Notes: generated by a model from the letters alone, not told the origin. Positions 37,400 to 47,113 are shown, numbered from the stretch's first letter. The stretch: 64,000 bases of DNA from Candidatus Electrothrix communis (GCA_030644725.1 CP130629.1:1233572-1297571); one strand, 5' to 3'. Numbers and translations: made by a program.

Positions 37400-38325
37400 A
37401 CATTCACCTCCTCCTTTACAATGTAACTTGGTCTTTCTTTTACTTTTTCATATATTTTACCTATATATATTCCAACAATACCAAGCGTCATTATTATGAC
37501 TCCGGAAAGGAACCATATCGATATAATGACACTTGAATACCCCAAAACAGACACATCCCCCTTAAAATATTTAAGAAGAAAATAAAGAGCAAGAAGCAGA
37601 GATAATAATACGATTACAAATCCAAACTTTACAACAAGTCTCAGCGGCTTATTGGAGAAAGCTATTAAATTATCAAATGCCAGGCTGAAAAGTTTTTTCA
37701 GACTATATGACGATTTTCCCAGACTACGCCTCTCATGTTGGACAGGCAGCATTGTTTTATTGAAACCTACCCAGTGCAACATTGTCGGAAGAAATTTTAC
37801 ATTGTCATGCATCAATAAAACCGCATTAATAACAGCTCGTCTATAGATACCGAAATTTGCAACAGAAGGATCTTGCTGAGTATCTGTAAAATAGCTAAAA
37901 ATCTTGTAAAAAACAAATGAACCGGTTCGCTTTACAAAAGTATCTTTCCTGTCGATACGTTGAGCAAAAACAATATCAAACCCCTCCTGTACTTTACTAT
38001 AAAGATTAATAATTTCTTCAGGTCGGTCTTGCAAATCACCATCCATGATTACAATCCAGTCCCCTTGACTCCTTGCAAGCCCTGCCGTTATCGCGTAATG
38101 CTGGCCAAAATTTCTGCTCAAATTCAGACCTTTAATCCTCATATCCTTTTCCGAGAGAAAAACTATCTTTTCCCAATCGTTCTCAGGACTCGCGTCGTTC
38201 ACATAGATGATTTCAAAATCATCTGTTATACAGCTGACTGAAGCTGTCAATCTTGCAGTAAGCTCATATATTGAATGACTACATTTATATACAGGAATCA
38301 CAATAGATATACTTGTCATTTTCAT
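37396..38325 (-). CDS. glycosyltransferase family 2, GtrB/ArnC-like, with membrane anchor
   Basis: 309 aa. N-terminal GT-A fold: ISIVIPVYKCSHSIYEL, IIYVNDASPENDW, IVIMDGDLQDRPEEI (the DGDLQ metal site). Two C-terminal hydrophobic segments (LVVKFGFVIVLLSLLLALYF and SVIISIWFLSGVIIMTLGIV) place it in the polyprenyl-phosphate glucosyltransferase group, which loads undecaprenyl phosphate with a sugar. It is AT-rich. The operon continues into the WecD-like gene by an ATGA overlap. Confidence 0.88.
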   Translation of the reverse strand: MKMTSISIVIPVYKCSHSIYELTARLTASVSCITDDFEIIYVNDASPENDWEKIVFLSEKDMRIKGLNLSRNFGQHYAITAGLARSQGDWIVIMDGDLQDRPEEIINLYSKVQEGFDIVFAQRIDRKDTFVKRTGSFVFYKIFSYFTDTQQDPSVANFGIYRRAVINAVLLMHDNVKFLPTMLHWVGFNKTMLPVQHERRSLGKSSYSLKKLFSLAFDNLIAFSNKPLRLVVKFGFVIVLLSLLLALYFLLKYFKGDVSVLGYSSVIISIWFLSGVIIMTLGIVGIYIGKIYEKVKERPSYIVKEEVNV

Positions 38326-38381
38326 ACAAACTCGTTACAACTGTTTGTTAAAATTTAACCTTTTCAAGTAAAGCAAGAGCT

Positions 38382-39260
38382 CTACTTGACATCCTTTATC
38401 GGTTTCCTACCAATATAAACAAAGCTTGAGGCGATATTTTTTGCCTTTGGATGTTTTACCAGAAGAAAATCAAGAAACTTAAATGGCCAGCAAAGGAACA
38501 TTATGAGCAAGTGAAGTATATTATATAGGGGGACGATTCCAAAGGAAAGGGCTATAGCCAACCATTCTTCAAAAATCCACAGGAGTGCCGAGGTGGGACC
38601 GCCTGCTGAAGAAATTTCTTGCGTATCAAAATGAGCTAATAAGCCACGAAGACCTGGCTCCGTCATCCGGGTAAAATCGTAAGGTGCTGCATGAAACCCC
38701 TGTATAAAGGGAAAAACGCAGTATAAAATACCACCAGGCTTCAAAACTCGATATATCTCGCTTACAACTTTGTCAGGTTCAGAGACATGCTCTAGCACGG
38801 CTATATTCAGTATCATATCAACAGAGTTATCCTTAAAAGGCAGCCTGCTAATATCACAAACTGAATCCACGTTTACATATGGAAACATATCAACATTAGA
38901 GACATCTGCGGAGATATCTGTCGAGCCGCTTCCTAGATTTAGGATAATGGCATGTTTGTTTTCCTGCAAAAGTCTCTTAACTATCTTCTTCTGTTTAAAA
39001 TAGTCAGTTTGACAAACAGGACTGATAAAAAGAACAAGTAGCCTGTATACTCCTGGATACTTTTTAACGGTTTCCTTTATCCTTTCAATAAACGAGGTAC
39101 CACTTTCTGATGGCGTAACAAAAAAATATTTGTTACCGTTTTGAATACTATACTGCTTACCACATTGTTGACAAAGAATCGTCTTCTCGTCAGGAAATGA
39201 AAGCTGTTCTGTTCGGCATGAAGGACAACTCAGCAACTCTCTTGGTATTGGTCTAGCCAT
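38382..39260 (-). CDS. class I SAM methyltransferase with Trm112-like zinc N-terminus
   Basis: 292 aa. Residues about 10-45 hold two cysteine pairs (CPSCRTEQ and CQQCGKQY), a Trm112-like zinc ribbon. The Rossmann fold follows: IILNLGSGSTDISADV (motif I), VDMILNIAVLEHVSEPDKVVSEIYRVLKPGG (post-II/IV). The C-terminal tail is hydrophobic. The context of glycan genes suggests modification of a surface saccharide, and the substrate is unknown. The start (39260) is 24 bases from the divergent methyltransferase start at 39285, so both promoters must overlap the genes. Confidence 0.82.
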   Translation of the reverse strand: MARPIPRELLSCPSCRTEQLSFPDEKTILCQQCGKQYSIQNGNKYFFVTPSESGTSFIERIKETVKKYPGVYRLLVLFISPVCQTDYFKQKKIVKRLLQENKHAIILNLGSGSTDISADVSNVDMFPYVNVDSVCDISRLPFKDNSVDMILNIAVLEHVSEPDKVVSEIYRVLKPGGILYCVFPFIQGFHAAPYDFTRMTEPGLRGLLAHFDTQEISSAGGPTSALLWIFEEWLAIALSFGIVPLYNILHLLIMFLCWPFKFLDFLLVKHPKAKNIASSFVYIGRKPIKDVK

Positions 39261-39284
39261 GTCTCTTTCTTCGCCCCTCTTATT

Positions 39285-40160
39285 ATGTCAAAACTTATAG
39301 AAAACTTTGATTATTATATTCTATCAATCCCTCTCGAATCAATCACAAAGAAAATATGTCAAGCAACAGGGAAACCAACAAGATATACTCAAGAAACAAT
39401 AGAAACCTACATCAATGAAGCTCGGGCCGCTTTGAATTTTATTCACCCGTTATTATCCCAACGCAACGCACGTATTCTTGAAGTTGGGGCTGGTATATGT
39501 ATTTTGAGTTTGTTTCTCAAGAAAGAAGGATTTGATATTATCGCATTGGAGCCCGCCACAGCAGGCTTTGGTTTTTTTTCCACCTTTCAAAGATTTTTTA
39601 TCGAGTATTACAAGGAAATAGCGCTTGAAATTCTGCCCTATCCAGCAAAAGATTTATCCAAAAATAACGTCGGTACATTCGATCTTATTTTCAGCTTCAA
39701 TGTCATGGAACATATTCCAGATCCGCTTTCAACGCTACATGTCCTTCTCGATGTACTCAACAGGAAAGGAAAAATGGCCCACTCATGCCCTAACTATTCT
39801 ATTCCCTATGAACCACACTTCGGGGTACCAGTACTGGCGAGCTCGCCGAGATTAAGCTACCTCCTTTTTTTCAAAAAAATATCCCGAAATATGGCACTAT
39901 GGAATTCTCTCAACTTTATTACGTACCAGGAGGTAATAAAGTTTACTCACCAACATAACCTCACGGTTTATTTTCAACAAGGGCTTCTCTATAAGGTTTT
40001 CTCAAGAATTGAATATGATCCCATTTTTCGAGAACGACAAAAAAGTTTTTTTATCATGGCACTGTTCTCGATGTTACGCTTAACAGGTACAATCAACCTG
40101 TTAAAGATACTACCTCCACGCTGTGCAACGCCAATGCAGTTCATTATTTCCAAAGCATAA
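39285..40160 (+). CDS. class I SAM methyltransferase
   Basis: 291 aa. Motif I is ARILEVGAGICILSLFLKKEG, followed by FDLIFSFNVMEHIPDPLSTLHVLLDVLNRKGKM (the VMEH turn). No membrane segment. Strongly AT-rich (many AAT, ATA and TTT codons) against the flanking housekeeping genes. No good ribosome-binding site precedes the ATG at 39285. It is the first of a plus-strand run of glycan and export genes to 46199. The exact substrate cannot be read. Confidence 0.78.
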   Translation: MSKLIENFDYYILSIPLESITKKICQATGKPTRYTQETIETYINEARAALNFIHPLLSQRNARILEVGAGICILSLFLKKEGFDIIALEPATAGFGFFSTFQRFFIEYYKEIALEILPYPAKDLSKNNVGTFDLIFSFNVMEHIPDPLSTLHVLLDVLNRKGKMAHSCPNYSIPYEPHFGVPVLASSPRLSYLLFFKKISRNMALWNSLNFITYQEVIKFTHQHNLTVYFQQGLLYKVFSRIEYDPIFRERQKSFFIMALFSMLRLTGTINLLKILPPRCATPMQFIISKA

Positions 40161-40215
40161 AGACTCAGAACCTACTGATTTATAGACTCATCATTATCCG
40201 ATTAAGCACCGAAAA

Positions 40216-42024
40216 ATGCATAACCAACTAACTACAGAGCACCCTACGTCAAAGAGCAACCCATCACAACGGAGCTGGGCTGTTGCACTCTTTCTTCTTA
40301 CGTTGGTAATAGTTGCCTTACGTTATGCCATCCCCCTTAAGGACGGTGATATATGGTTCCACATTCTTTATGGCGAATATTGCTGGCAGAATAAAACCCT
40401 GATTCCCGATCACACCCTCTACTCCTGGACACCTTCAATCAATGATAATATCTACTGCACTTGGCTGTCAGATATTTTTCTCTCTTTTTATTACAAGGTA
40501 TCAAGCATAAAAGGTCTTTTTCTTTTGCGCTATGTATGTATCTATAGCTTAGTATTGGCCTGCTTTCTTTTTGCCAAAAAGATGAAAATTGCCTCTCGTC
40601 CAGAAACCTGGCTCTTCTGCCTGCTGGCATCGCTCATGTCTTATACCGGCATTGCGGCAAAGTCGGAAATATTTACCTTTGTTTTTATGACACTAACGAC
40701 GTGGAACTGGTGGTATATCCGGACCGAAAAAAATAGCAGAGTGTGGAAAAACTGCTATCTCTTTCCCTTGATGATGCTGGTCTGGGTAAACAGCCACGGC
40801 GGTTTCATTTTCGGAGCTATTTTTCTCGCCACCATTGGTATCGGAGAAATACTCAATACCTGGTTAAGCCCTGCCAACAGACTTTCTCCTGTTGTTCAAA
40901 AACATCTTTTTATCGCAGCATTATTAACTGTATTTTCCCTATTTATCACTCCATATGGATTTGACTATCTTTACCAAATCTTTCTCTATTTCCTGCCAAC
41001 ACAGGAAAATATAACAGAAGTAACCAGAATTACCGCCTACAAATCCCCCTTTGCCAATAATGACCCGATGGGGCTCATTATGCTCTTGAACATCAGTATC
41101 TGTTCCCTTGTTTACCTGTACAGCAGAAATTTTCGGAGAATTGAATGGTCATCGTTGCTGGCAAATCTCATTTTCATCTTTCTCTATACCCGCCTCCTGC
41201 GCACAACATTTTATTGGGCACCAATCTTTCTTTTCTCATCCCTGACGCTCTTGTCTGATACGCAGAATGCCTCGCTCCCTCTGTCAAATCGGTTGAGCAA
41301 ATTACCATCCCGACTTTGGCCAATCCTTATTTTCTCCCTGGCAGTTTGGGTTTCCGGCATGACTATGTATAAAGCCATCAGCAAGCCGGAGATGGGATGC
41401 TGGACAGGATTCGGTATTGCAGAATCAAGCCCGGTTAATGAGTCGAAATATATCAAAAAGCATTTCCCAACAGCCAAAGTAGGCAATACCTATAATCAGG
41501 GAGCATACCTGATGTGGGAATTATGGCCAACAAACAAGGTGTTCATAGATTCTCGTCATTTCCCGTATAGGGAATGGTTGGATGAATATTGGCATTATTT
41601 CAATACCGATACCATCCGTAGGCAACCGAAACAATTTGCAGACTATATTACCCGCCAGGACTGTGACATCTGGCTGATCGGGCATGAAGACATGGTGATA
41701 GGTCAATGGTTTTACCTGTCATCGAAATGGAAATTGGTATATTATGGAAAAAATGCCTCTGTTTTCCTCCGACAAGACATCCAGTATCCCGAACATCTTG
41801 ACGATACAGAGATACATCAGGGAATTCGTCACATAAAAAATTTTATCTACGCCAGCCAAGCACTCAAGTGGACCTTAATTATTCAGGACTGGACAGCAGC
41901 TGAAATAATACTTAATGATATGAAGGAGCGATTTGTTTTTCCGCAACAGCGTGAAAAAATACGCAAGCTTGATCATCTTGTTCAGTTACTGAAACAAAAA
42001 AATACAGGCTTGATATTACATTAA
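40216..42024 (+). CDS. polytopic membrane protein, GT-C-like glycosyltransferase
   Basis: 602 aa with about ten hydrophobic helices from residue 20 to 420, then a soluble C-terminal domain of about 180 residues. The first periplasmic loop has the GT-C feature LKDGDIWFHILYGEYCW followed by PDHTLYSWTP, resembling the DxD-type catalytic loop of lipid-linked sugar transferases. Later motif: VFIDSRHFPYREWLDEYW. No family member is recognised precisely. Flanked by methyltransferase and VKOR-thioredoxin genes in one direction. A periplasmic glycan-adding role is inferred. Confidence 0.65.
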   Translation: MHNQLTTEHPTSKSNPSQRSWAVALFLLTLVIVALRYAIPLKDGDIWFHILYGEYCWQNKTLIPDHTLYSWTPSINDNIYCTWLSDIFLSFYYKVSSIKGLFLLRYVCIYSLVLACFLFAKKMKIASRPETWLFCLLASLMSYTGIAAKSEIFTFVFMTLTTWNWWYIRTEKNSRVWKNCYLFPLMMLVWVNSHGGFIFGAIFLATIGIGEILNTWLSPANRLSPVVQKHLFIAALLTVFSLFITPYGFDYLYQIFLYFLPTQENITEVTRITAYKSPFANNDPMGLIMLLNISICSLVYLYSRNFRRIEWSSLLANLIFIFLYTRLLRTTFYWAPIFLFSSLTLLSDTQNASLPLSNRLSKLPSRLWPILIFSLAVWVSGMTMYKAISKPEMGCWTGFGIAESSPVNESKYIKKHFPTAKVGNTYNQGAYLMWELWPTNKVFIDSRHFPYREWLDEYWHYFNTDTIRRQPKQFADYITRQDCDIWLIGHEDMVIGQWFYLSSKWKLVYYGKNASVFLRQDIQYPEHLDDTEIHQGIRHIKNFIYASQALKWTLIIQDWTAAEIILNDMKERFVFPQQREKIRKLDHLVQLLKQKNTGLILH

Positions 42025-42050
42025 TTTTTTCTTCAAAAAGCACTCTCACC

Positions 42051-43211
42051 ATGAAGCAAAAAACACTCCCCTATCGTGTCTACACTGTTCCGATACTTGT
42101 TCTTGCCGCTATTGGCATCGCGGCCTCGGCTTACCTAGGCCTGTCTCATTACCGAAACTATACAGATATCGGTTACAGCAGTTTTTGTGCTCTCTCTCAA
42201 TCCATCAATTGCGATACAGTATCACAAAGCCCTTGGTCGATCCTACTCGGTCTCCCCGTGGCGTTCTGGGGCATTCTTGGCTATACAATATTATTTCTTC
42301 TCGCTCTGCCTGCTCAAGTCAATACAGAGGGACGTAGAGGGCTCTGGGAACTCCTGTTCCTCCTCTCTCTGCTCTTCTCCCTTGTCGCCCTCTATTTCGG
42401 CTACATCACCGCCACAAAAATCGGATCTTACTGTATAGTCTGTATTCTAACCTATGTAGTCAGTTTTTCTCTTCTTTTCTCAACCTGGATAATCAGGAGA
42501 CGGTTTAACAGCCACTCATTTTTCGCCGGAATACAAAAAGGATTGAAATTCCTGCTCCGACAAAAAATCACGCTGTCCCTGCTTGTCCTTCTTCTTCTTT
42601 CCTTTGGCGCACTGAGAATACTTATTCCGGCCTACTGGGAGTATCAGTACCCGCAATTATCAGAAAAGATAGCAAAGGGTGTCACAGAAGAAGGACATCC
42701 TTGGATTGGAGCAAAAAATCCTAAACTTGTAATTAAGGAATTTACGGATTACCAGTGCTTTCAATGCAGCAAAGCCCATTTCTTTTTACGCCTTCTTGTT
42801 GATAAATATCCAGATAAGATCCGCTTAGTCCATTATCATTATCCTATGGACGAAAAATTCAATACCGTGCTGGTCAAAGAACCTTTTCATACCGGCTCTG
42901 GAATGCTGGCCCTACTGACAATTGCAGCTGCCGGGCAGAATAAATTCTGGGAAGCCAATGACGCACTGTACGCAGTGATTCAGAACGGAATAACCACCTT
43001 TAATATCAAAGAATTTTCCGAAAAAATCCAACTTGATGCAGAACAACTCAAAAAGGATATGCATTCCGAATCCGCACTTAAACGGGTCGAGTCCGACATC
43101 CGTACTGGCCTGAAAAACAATATTCTCGGCACACCTTCTTTTATCGTTGGTGACAAAATGTACGCAGGACGTCTTCCCAACGAAATCCTCGACATCATCA
43201 ACGAAGAATAA
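42051..43211 (+). CDS. VKOR domain fused to DsbA/thioredoxin-like domain
   Basis: 386 aa. Residues about 10-165 form a four- or five-helix VKOR domain: FCALSQSINCDTVSQS supplies the loop cysteines and GSYCIVCILTY the CxxC (CIVC) facing the quinone. Residues about 215-386 are a thioredoxin fold with CFQC at 236-239 in FTDYQCFQCSKAHFFL and a cis-Pro region NILGTPSFIVGD. Such fusions oxidise periplasmic thiols and pass electrons to quinones in bacteria without DsbB. It is 26 bases after the membrane protein and 3 bases before the next gene, clearly in an operon. Confidence 0.9.
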   Translation: MKQKTLPYRVYTVPILVLAAIGIAASAYLGLSHYRNYTDIGYSSFCALSQSINCDTVSQSPWSILLGLPVAFWGILGYTILFLLALPAQVNTEGRRGLWELLFLLSLLFSLVALYFGYITATKIGSYCIVCILTYVVSFSLLFSTWIIRRRFNSHSFFAGIQKGLKFLLRQKITLSLLVLLLLSFGALRILIPAYWEYQYPQLSEKIAKGVTEEGHPWIGAKNPKLVIKEFTDYQCFQCSKAHFFLRLLVDKYPDKIRLVHYHYPMDEKFNTVLVKEPFHTGSGMLALLTIAAAGQNKFWEANDALYAVIQNGITTFNIKEFSEKIQLDAEQLKKDMHSESALKRVESDIRTGLKNNILGTPSFIVGDKMYAGRLPNEILDIINEE

Positions 43212-43214
43212 TCA

Positions 43215-44927
43215 TTGCAAAACACTGTCTCTACAAAACGCGGATTTTTTATCCTTATTGGGGTACTTCTTGCAGGCCTGCTTGTCTGCCTTGCCTTACT
43301 AGCCTATACGCCCCCTTTTAGCCGAGATGCCCTGATTCATCATCTCCAGCTCCCCAAGCTCTACCTCCAGCATGGCGGTATTTATGAGCTACCGAACTTA
43401 AAATTCTCGTATTACCCCATGAATCTGGACCTGCTCTACATGGGGGCTTTATGGCTCGGCAGCGGCATCCTGGCTAAATATATCCATATGGTCTTCGGCC
43501 TTGGAACGGCCTTGCTGCTCTATGCTCACATGAGGAAGCGATTATCCATCTCCTACGGGTTGCTTGGCGCCTTATTTTTTCTCAGCATCCCGATCATCGT
43601 CAAGCTTTCTATCACCGTTTACGTAGACCTTGGTCTTCTCTTTTTCAGCACAGCATCCCTGCTCCTCCTTTTTCACTGGCTGGAGACAGGAAAGCAAAAA
43701 AAACATCTTATCCTTGCCGGACTCTCCTGCGGCTTGGCCATCGGAACAAAGTACAACGGGCTCTTGGTTCTCTTTCTTCTGGCCCTCATGCTCCCGATCC
43801 TCATTATCCGCAGTCAGCCGCAAACCAAAAAAGATACAGGCACAGCTCTCAGGGCAACGGTTTTCTTTTGCCTTGCAGCCCTGCTCAGCGCCTCACCCTG
43901 GCTGATCAAAAATGCTCTTTGGACCGGAAATCCGATCTACCCACTCTATAACGGATTCTTTAACCGCACCCATACAGCCCCACCGCCATACCAGCAACCC
44001 AGTACAACAACAGAAAAAGAAGTGAAAACTGATGAGGAGAAAAACAGCAGCGGTGCCCGTGGAGTTTTTACCAGAAGATATATGCTTTACCGGGAAAATA
44101 TCTGGCAGCTTCTCCTTTTACCTGTACGCATTTTCTTTGAGGGACAGGACAATGATCCCCGCTATTTTGACGGTCGCCTCAATCCCTTTCTCTTTTTTCT
44201 CCCGCTCCTCAGTTTTCTAGGCATCACGCAGGAAAAGAAACAGCTCCGTCTTGAAAAAACGACGCTGGTCGCTTTCTCTGTTTTCTATTTCCTCTTTGCC
44301 TTTAACACCGGTGTGCTACGCATCCGCTACTTGGCCCCTATCCTGCCTTTCCTCGTGATTCTCTCCATGTACGGACTCAAAAATCTAGAAAAACTGGGTG
44401 AAAAATATGCAACGAGAATTGGCTTAGCCAAGCTGGTTTGGCCGCTGACAGTCTGCCTGCTTCTTCTCTGGAATGGCAGCTATCTCTCGCAACAATTCAA
44501 AAAAATTGACCCGTTCAGCTATATCACAGGCCGCTTAAGCCGGGATGAATATCTGACTCAACAGATTCCGGAATATTCGGTCATGCAGTATGCAAACAAC
44601 AACCTTCCTGAGTCTTCGAAAATACTCTGTCTGTTTCTTGGCTCACGAGGATATTATCTAGACAGGCCACATCTCTTCGACTCCCACGGCAACCCAAATC
44701 TCCTTCTCTCCTGGCTCAAACAGCCTAAGGGGAATGTCGAAACGGTTCTGCAAAATCTCCGAGAGCAGCAAATCACCCACCTCCTCGTTCGGACTGATCT
44801 TACGGCGCAATGGCTGTATAATGCAGAAAATCACCAGCAGGAACTCTGGAATCAACTCAGCAGAAATCATTTGATTGCAGTACATACACATCTCAACTAT
44901 ATTCTTTATCAAGTCACGTTTCGCTAA
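43215..44927 (+). CDS. GT-C/GT39-like membrane glycosyltransferase
   Basis: 570 aa with about ten hydrophobic segments. The start is TTG 43215, 3 bases after the VKOR stop. No earlier ATG exists in frame. PFSRDALIHHLQLPKLYLQHGG holds the acidic residue of the first periplasmic loop of ArnT/PMT-type (GT39/GT83) enzymes, and KYNGLLVLFLLALMLPILII is one of several helices. A soluble C-terminal part ends LIAVHTHLNYILYQ. It likely moves a sugar from a lipid carrier to protein or LPS, the acceptor being unknown. Confidence 0.7.
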   Translation: MQNTVSTKRGFFILIGVLLAGLLVCLALLAYTPPFSRDALIHHLQLPKLYLQHGGIYELPNLKFSYYPMNLDLLYMGALWLGSGILAKYIHMVFGLGTALLLYAHMRKRLSISYGLLGALFFLSIPIIVKLSITVYVDLGLLFFSTASLLLLFHWLETGKQKKHLILAGLSCGLAIGTKYNGLLVLFLLALMLPILIIRSQPQTKKDTGTALRATVFFCLAALLSASPWLIKNALWTGNPIYPLYNGFFNRTHTAPPPYQQPSTTTEKEVKTDEEKNSSGARGVFTRRYMLYRENIWQLLLLPVRIFFEGQDNDPRYFDGRLNPFLFFLPLLSFLGITQEKKQLRLEKTTLVAFSVFYFLFAFNTGVLRIRYLAPILPFLVILSMYGLKNLEKLGEKYATRIGLAKLVWPLTVCLLLLWNGSYLSQQFKKIDPFSYITGRLSRDEYLTQQIPEYSVMQYANNNLPESSKILCLFLGSRGYYLDRPHLFDSHGNPNLLLSWLKQPKGNVETVLQNLREQQITHLLVRTDLTAQWLYNAENHQQELWNQLSRNHLIAVHTHLNYILYQVTFR

Positions 44928-44960
44928 GCTTTTTCTTCAGCCCCAATCCCTACATCTCAT

Positions 44961-46199
44961 ATGCCTGTTTACGAATATACCGCCCTGAATGCGCAGGGGA
45001 AAAAACATAAAGGAGTACTGGATGCTGACTCCACGTCAGCTGCCCGCCAAAAAATCCGCAAGGATGGCAGCTATCCGGTTGAGATCAAAGAAACCTTTCC
45101 AAGGGGAAGAAAAAAAAGGAAAGAGGCCGATAAAAAAAATCTCATTTCCCTCCAATTCGGCGCACGAATCAAGCAGCAGGAAATCCATGTGGCGACTCGT
45201 CAACTTGCCACCTTGCTCGGCGCTGGTATCCCCCTTGTCCCGGCCCTGAGTGGCTTAATTGAGCAAACCACCAACAAAGCACTGCAAACCAAGATCACCC
45301 AGATCAAGGAGTCAGTCAATGAGGGTAACTCTTTGACCTCCTCCCTGGCAGAACATCCCCGCCTCTTTTCCAAGATCTATGTCAATATGGTCCAGGCTGG
45401 TGAGGCTTCAGGCTCACTGGACGTGGTTCTTGAAAGACTGGCCGAGGTCGGTGAGCGACAGCAGGCCATGCGTTCGCGAATTGCTGCGGCCCTCATCTAC
45501 CCGATCTTTATGGCCGTTGTGGGTATCGGGGTCCTGTTTCTTCTCATCACCTTTATCGTGCCCTCAATCACTAAGGTTTTTACAGACCGAGACCAAGCCC
45601 TACCCCTGCCGACAACAATCCTGATCAGCCTGAGTGATTTTCTCCAGAGCTATTGGATTATCCTGGTATTCCTGATTATCGGCCTGATCATAGGTATCCG
45701 TTTTTTTATCCAACAACCCAAGGGCCAACGGCTCTGGGATACCCTGAAACTTTCCTTTCCAGTGCTCAGAGATCTGAATATAAAAATTGCAGCAGCCACC
45801 TTGGGACGTACCATGTCCAGCCTGCTGGAATCTGGTGTCCCCTTGATTACCTCCTTGGGGATTGTCAAAAACATCCTCAATAATGTACTGTTAGCCGATG
45901 TTATGGACTTAGCCACTGAAGAGCTGGAAAAAGGGAAAAGCCTGTCCAGTGTCCTGCGCGGCAATAAGTACTTCACCCCCATGCTTGTCCAGATGATTGC
46001 GGTGGGGGAGCAGAGCGGTTCCTTGGAAAAAATGCTTGAAAAGGCGGCTGATAGCTATGAGAAGGAAGTGGAAACCAAGGTCTTGGCCATGACCTCAATG
46101 ATTGAGCCCATCATGATCCTGGTTATGGGCTTGGCAGTGAGTTTTATCGTTATCTCTATCCTGCTGCCGATCTTTGAGATGAATCAGCTTATTAAGTAA
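44961..46199 (+). CDS. type IV pilus/type II secretion inner-membrane protein PilC/GspF family
   Basis: 412 aa. The N-terminus PVYEYTALNAQGKKHKGVL is the usual GspF/PilC opening. Two T2SSF domains follow at residues about 72-195 and 275-398, each with a GASGSLD / GEQSGSLEKML type motif (QAGEASGSLDVVLERLAEV, AVGEQSGSLEKMLEKAAD). Three membrane helices. It is the platform protein that pairs with PilB/GspE. No other pilus gene adjoins, and it ends the glycosyltransferase run by 33 bases, which suggests but does not show glycosylation of the exported product. Confidence 0.88.
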   Translation: MPVYEYTALNAQGKKHKGVLDADSTSAARQKIRKDGSYPVEIKETFPRGRKKRKEADKKNLISLQFGARIKQQEIHVATRQLATLLGAGIPLVPALSGLIEQTTNKALQTKITQIKESVNEGNSLTSSLAEHPRLFSKIYVNMVQAGEASGSLDVVLERLAEVGERQQAMRSRIAAALIYPIFMAVVGIGVLFLLITFIVPSITKVFTDRDQALPLPTTILISLSDFLQSYWIILVFLIIGLIIGIRFFIQQPKGQRLWDTLKLSFPVLRDLNIKIAAATLGRTMSSLLESGVPLITSLGIVKNILNNVLLADVMDLATEELEKGKSLSSVLRGNKYFTPMLVQMIAVGEQSGSLEKMLEKAADSYEKEVETKVLAMTSMIEPIMILVMGLAVSFIVISILLPIFEMNQLIK

Positions 46200-46385
46200 A
46201 GCGGCCAATTACCAATCAGGTAAATTCTTCTCTCAGGGACGTAGTGTATTGTTTGAAGGGATTGCAAGAAAAGAACGGCAGAGGCGGGAAGCCCGGAAAG
46301 CGGAAAGGAAACCGACCGGCGCAGGGATACCCTCCTCGGTCAGAAAAACAGTTCCGCCCCGTTTTCCACAAGGATTTGTTAGAAT

Positions 46386-46676
46386 TTATTCTCTTTTCTT
46401 CCAGTAATCAGGATCTCTATGCATATGCATTACAGCGGTGATTCTTATCTCAAATGATACAATGCGATAAATAACAGCGAAAGGAAAGTGCGTAAATTCA
46501 TGTCTTCTGTAATCGTCTTCAAGTACAAGCCAAGTTTCCGGAAAGTCAACTATATCCTCAACGGTTTTATCCAAGTCATCTAAAAACTTAAAGCCGAGGT
46601 TTTCCGCCTGACGTTCATAATACCTTGCAGCAGCCAACATTTCTTCTTCTGCATCAGGATGGTATATTACCTGCAC
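46386..46676 (-). CDS. ParE/RelE-family toxin
   Basis: 96 aa from GTG 46676, which overlaps the antitoxin stop by 10 bases. A longer frame starting at 46724 reads through the antitoxin. The ParE pattern is clear: IYHPDAEEEMLAAARYYE, FLDDLDKTVEDIVDFPE, HEFTHFPFAVIYRI and AVMHMHRDPDYWKKR. ParE toxins inhibit DNA gyrase, while RelE relatives cut mRNA. Paired with the antitoxin immediately upstream. Confidence 0.85.
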   Translation of the reverse strand: MQVIYHPDAEEEMLAAARYYERQAENLGFKFLDDLDKTVEDIVDFPETWLVLEDDYRRHEFTHFPFAVIYRIVSFEIRITAVMHMHRDPDYWKKRE

Positions 46677-46900
46677 TTTAATATTTCTCCGGCATTCTTC
46701 ATGACTTCCGAGTGAGACTTGCATTGAACTTTATTGTCGGATATTTCTTTATCTCTTTTTTTAGCTTCATCCAGCCATATTTGATCATAATTCTTTATTT
46801 CAACTTCAGCTAAACTGTCCAATAAAACATCTGCTAAAAGAGCTCTGGATTTGACAGGAAGAGATAAGGCATATGTAGTAACTTCAGCAATTGTAGGCAT
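46667..46900 (-). CDS. antitoxin of the addiction-module (CHP02574) type
   Basis: 77 aa. TTYALSLPVKSRALLADVLLDSLAE is the helical core typical of the putative addiction-module component family that neighbours ParE toxins, followed by a charged tail that would wrap the toxin. It is upstream of and overlaps the toxin, the usual order. Autoregulation is expected from family knowledge, though no operator was identified. Confidence 0.8.
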   Translation of the reverse strand: MPTIAEVTTYALSLPVKSRALLADVLLDSLAEVEIKNYDQIWLDEAKKRDKEISDNKVQCKSHSEVMKNAGEILKCR

Positions 46901-46982
46901 TCTGAACTCCTTGTATAAAATATTTTTCAGTATTTCTTTTTATTGTAATCCGATGGATTATTTTTGACAAGGGGGAGAGGCG

Positions 46983-47023
46983 GGATAAAAAAAACCGGGT
47001 TACGTGCTGGGCATGTAACCGGT
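46983..47023 (-). terminator. rho-independent terminator, distal of a tandem pair
   Basis: On the minus strand, ACCGGTTACATGC pairs with GCACGTAACCCGGT (one bulge, one wobble) across a CCCA loop, then a run of eight T. It follows the 47145-47921 gene. Confidence 0.7.
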
Positions 47024-47077
47024 GAAGCTTGTTGGTTGAGATTATTTGCAGGTGGGATTTGACCCTGAACTTCAGTA

Positions 47078-47113
47078 GAAAATAAAAAAAGGTTACGCGC
47101 TATACGCGTAACC
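47078..47113 (-). terminator. rho-independent terminator, proximal of a tandem pair
   Basis: On the minus strand GGTTACGCG pairs with CGCGTAACC around a 5-base loop and is followed by T7ATTTTC. The stem core (GGTTACG...GTAACC) is shared with the distal hairpin, so the two look like copies of one sequence. Confidence 0.8.

Noticed and set aside
46200-46410. Open frame on the plus strand after the PilC gene (LFEGIARKERQRREARKAER...)
   Set aside because: No start codon with a ribosome-binding site, composition biased to K/R/E, and it overlaps the toxin gene's 3' end. Likely chance.
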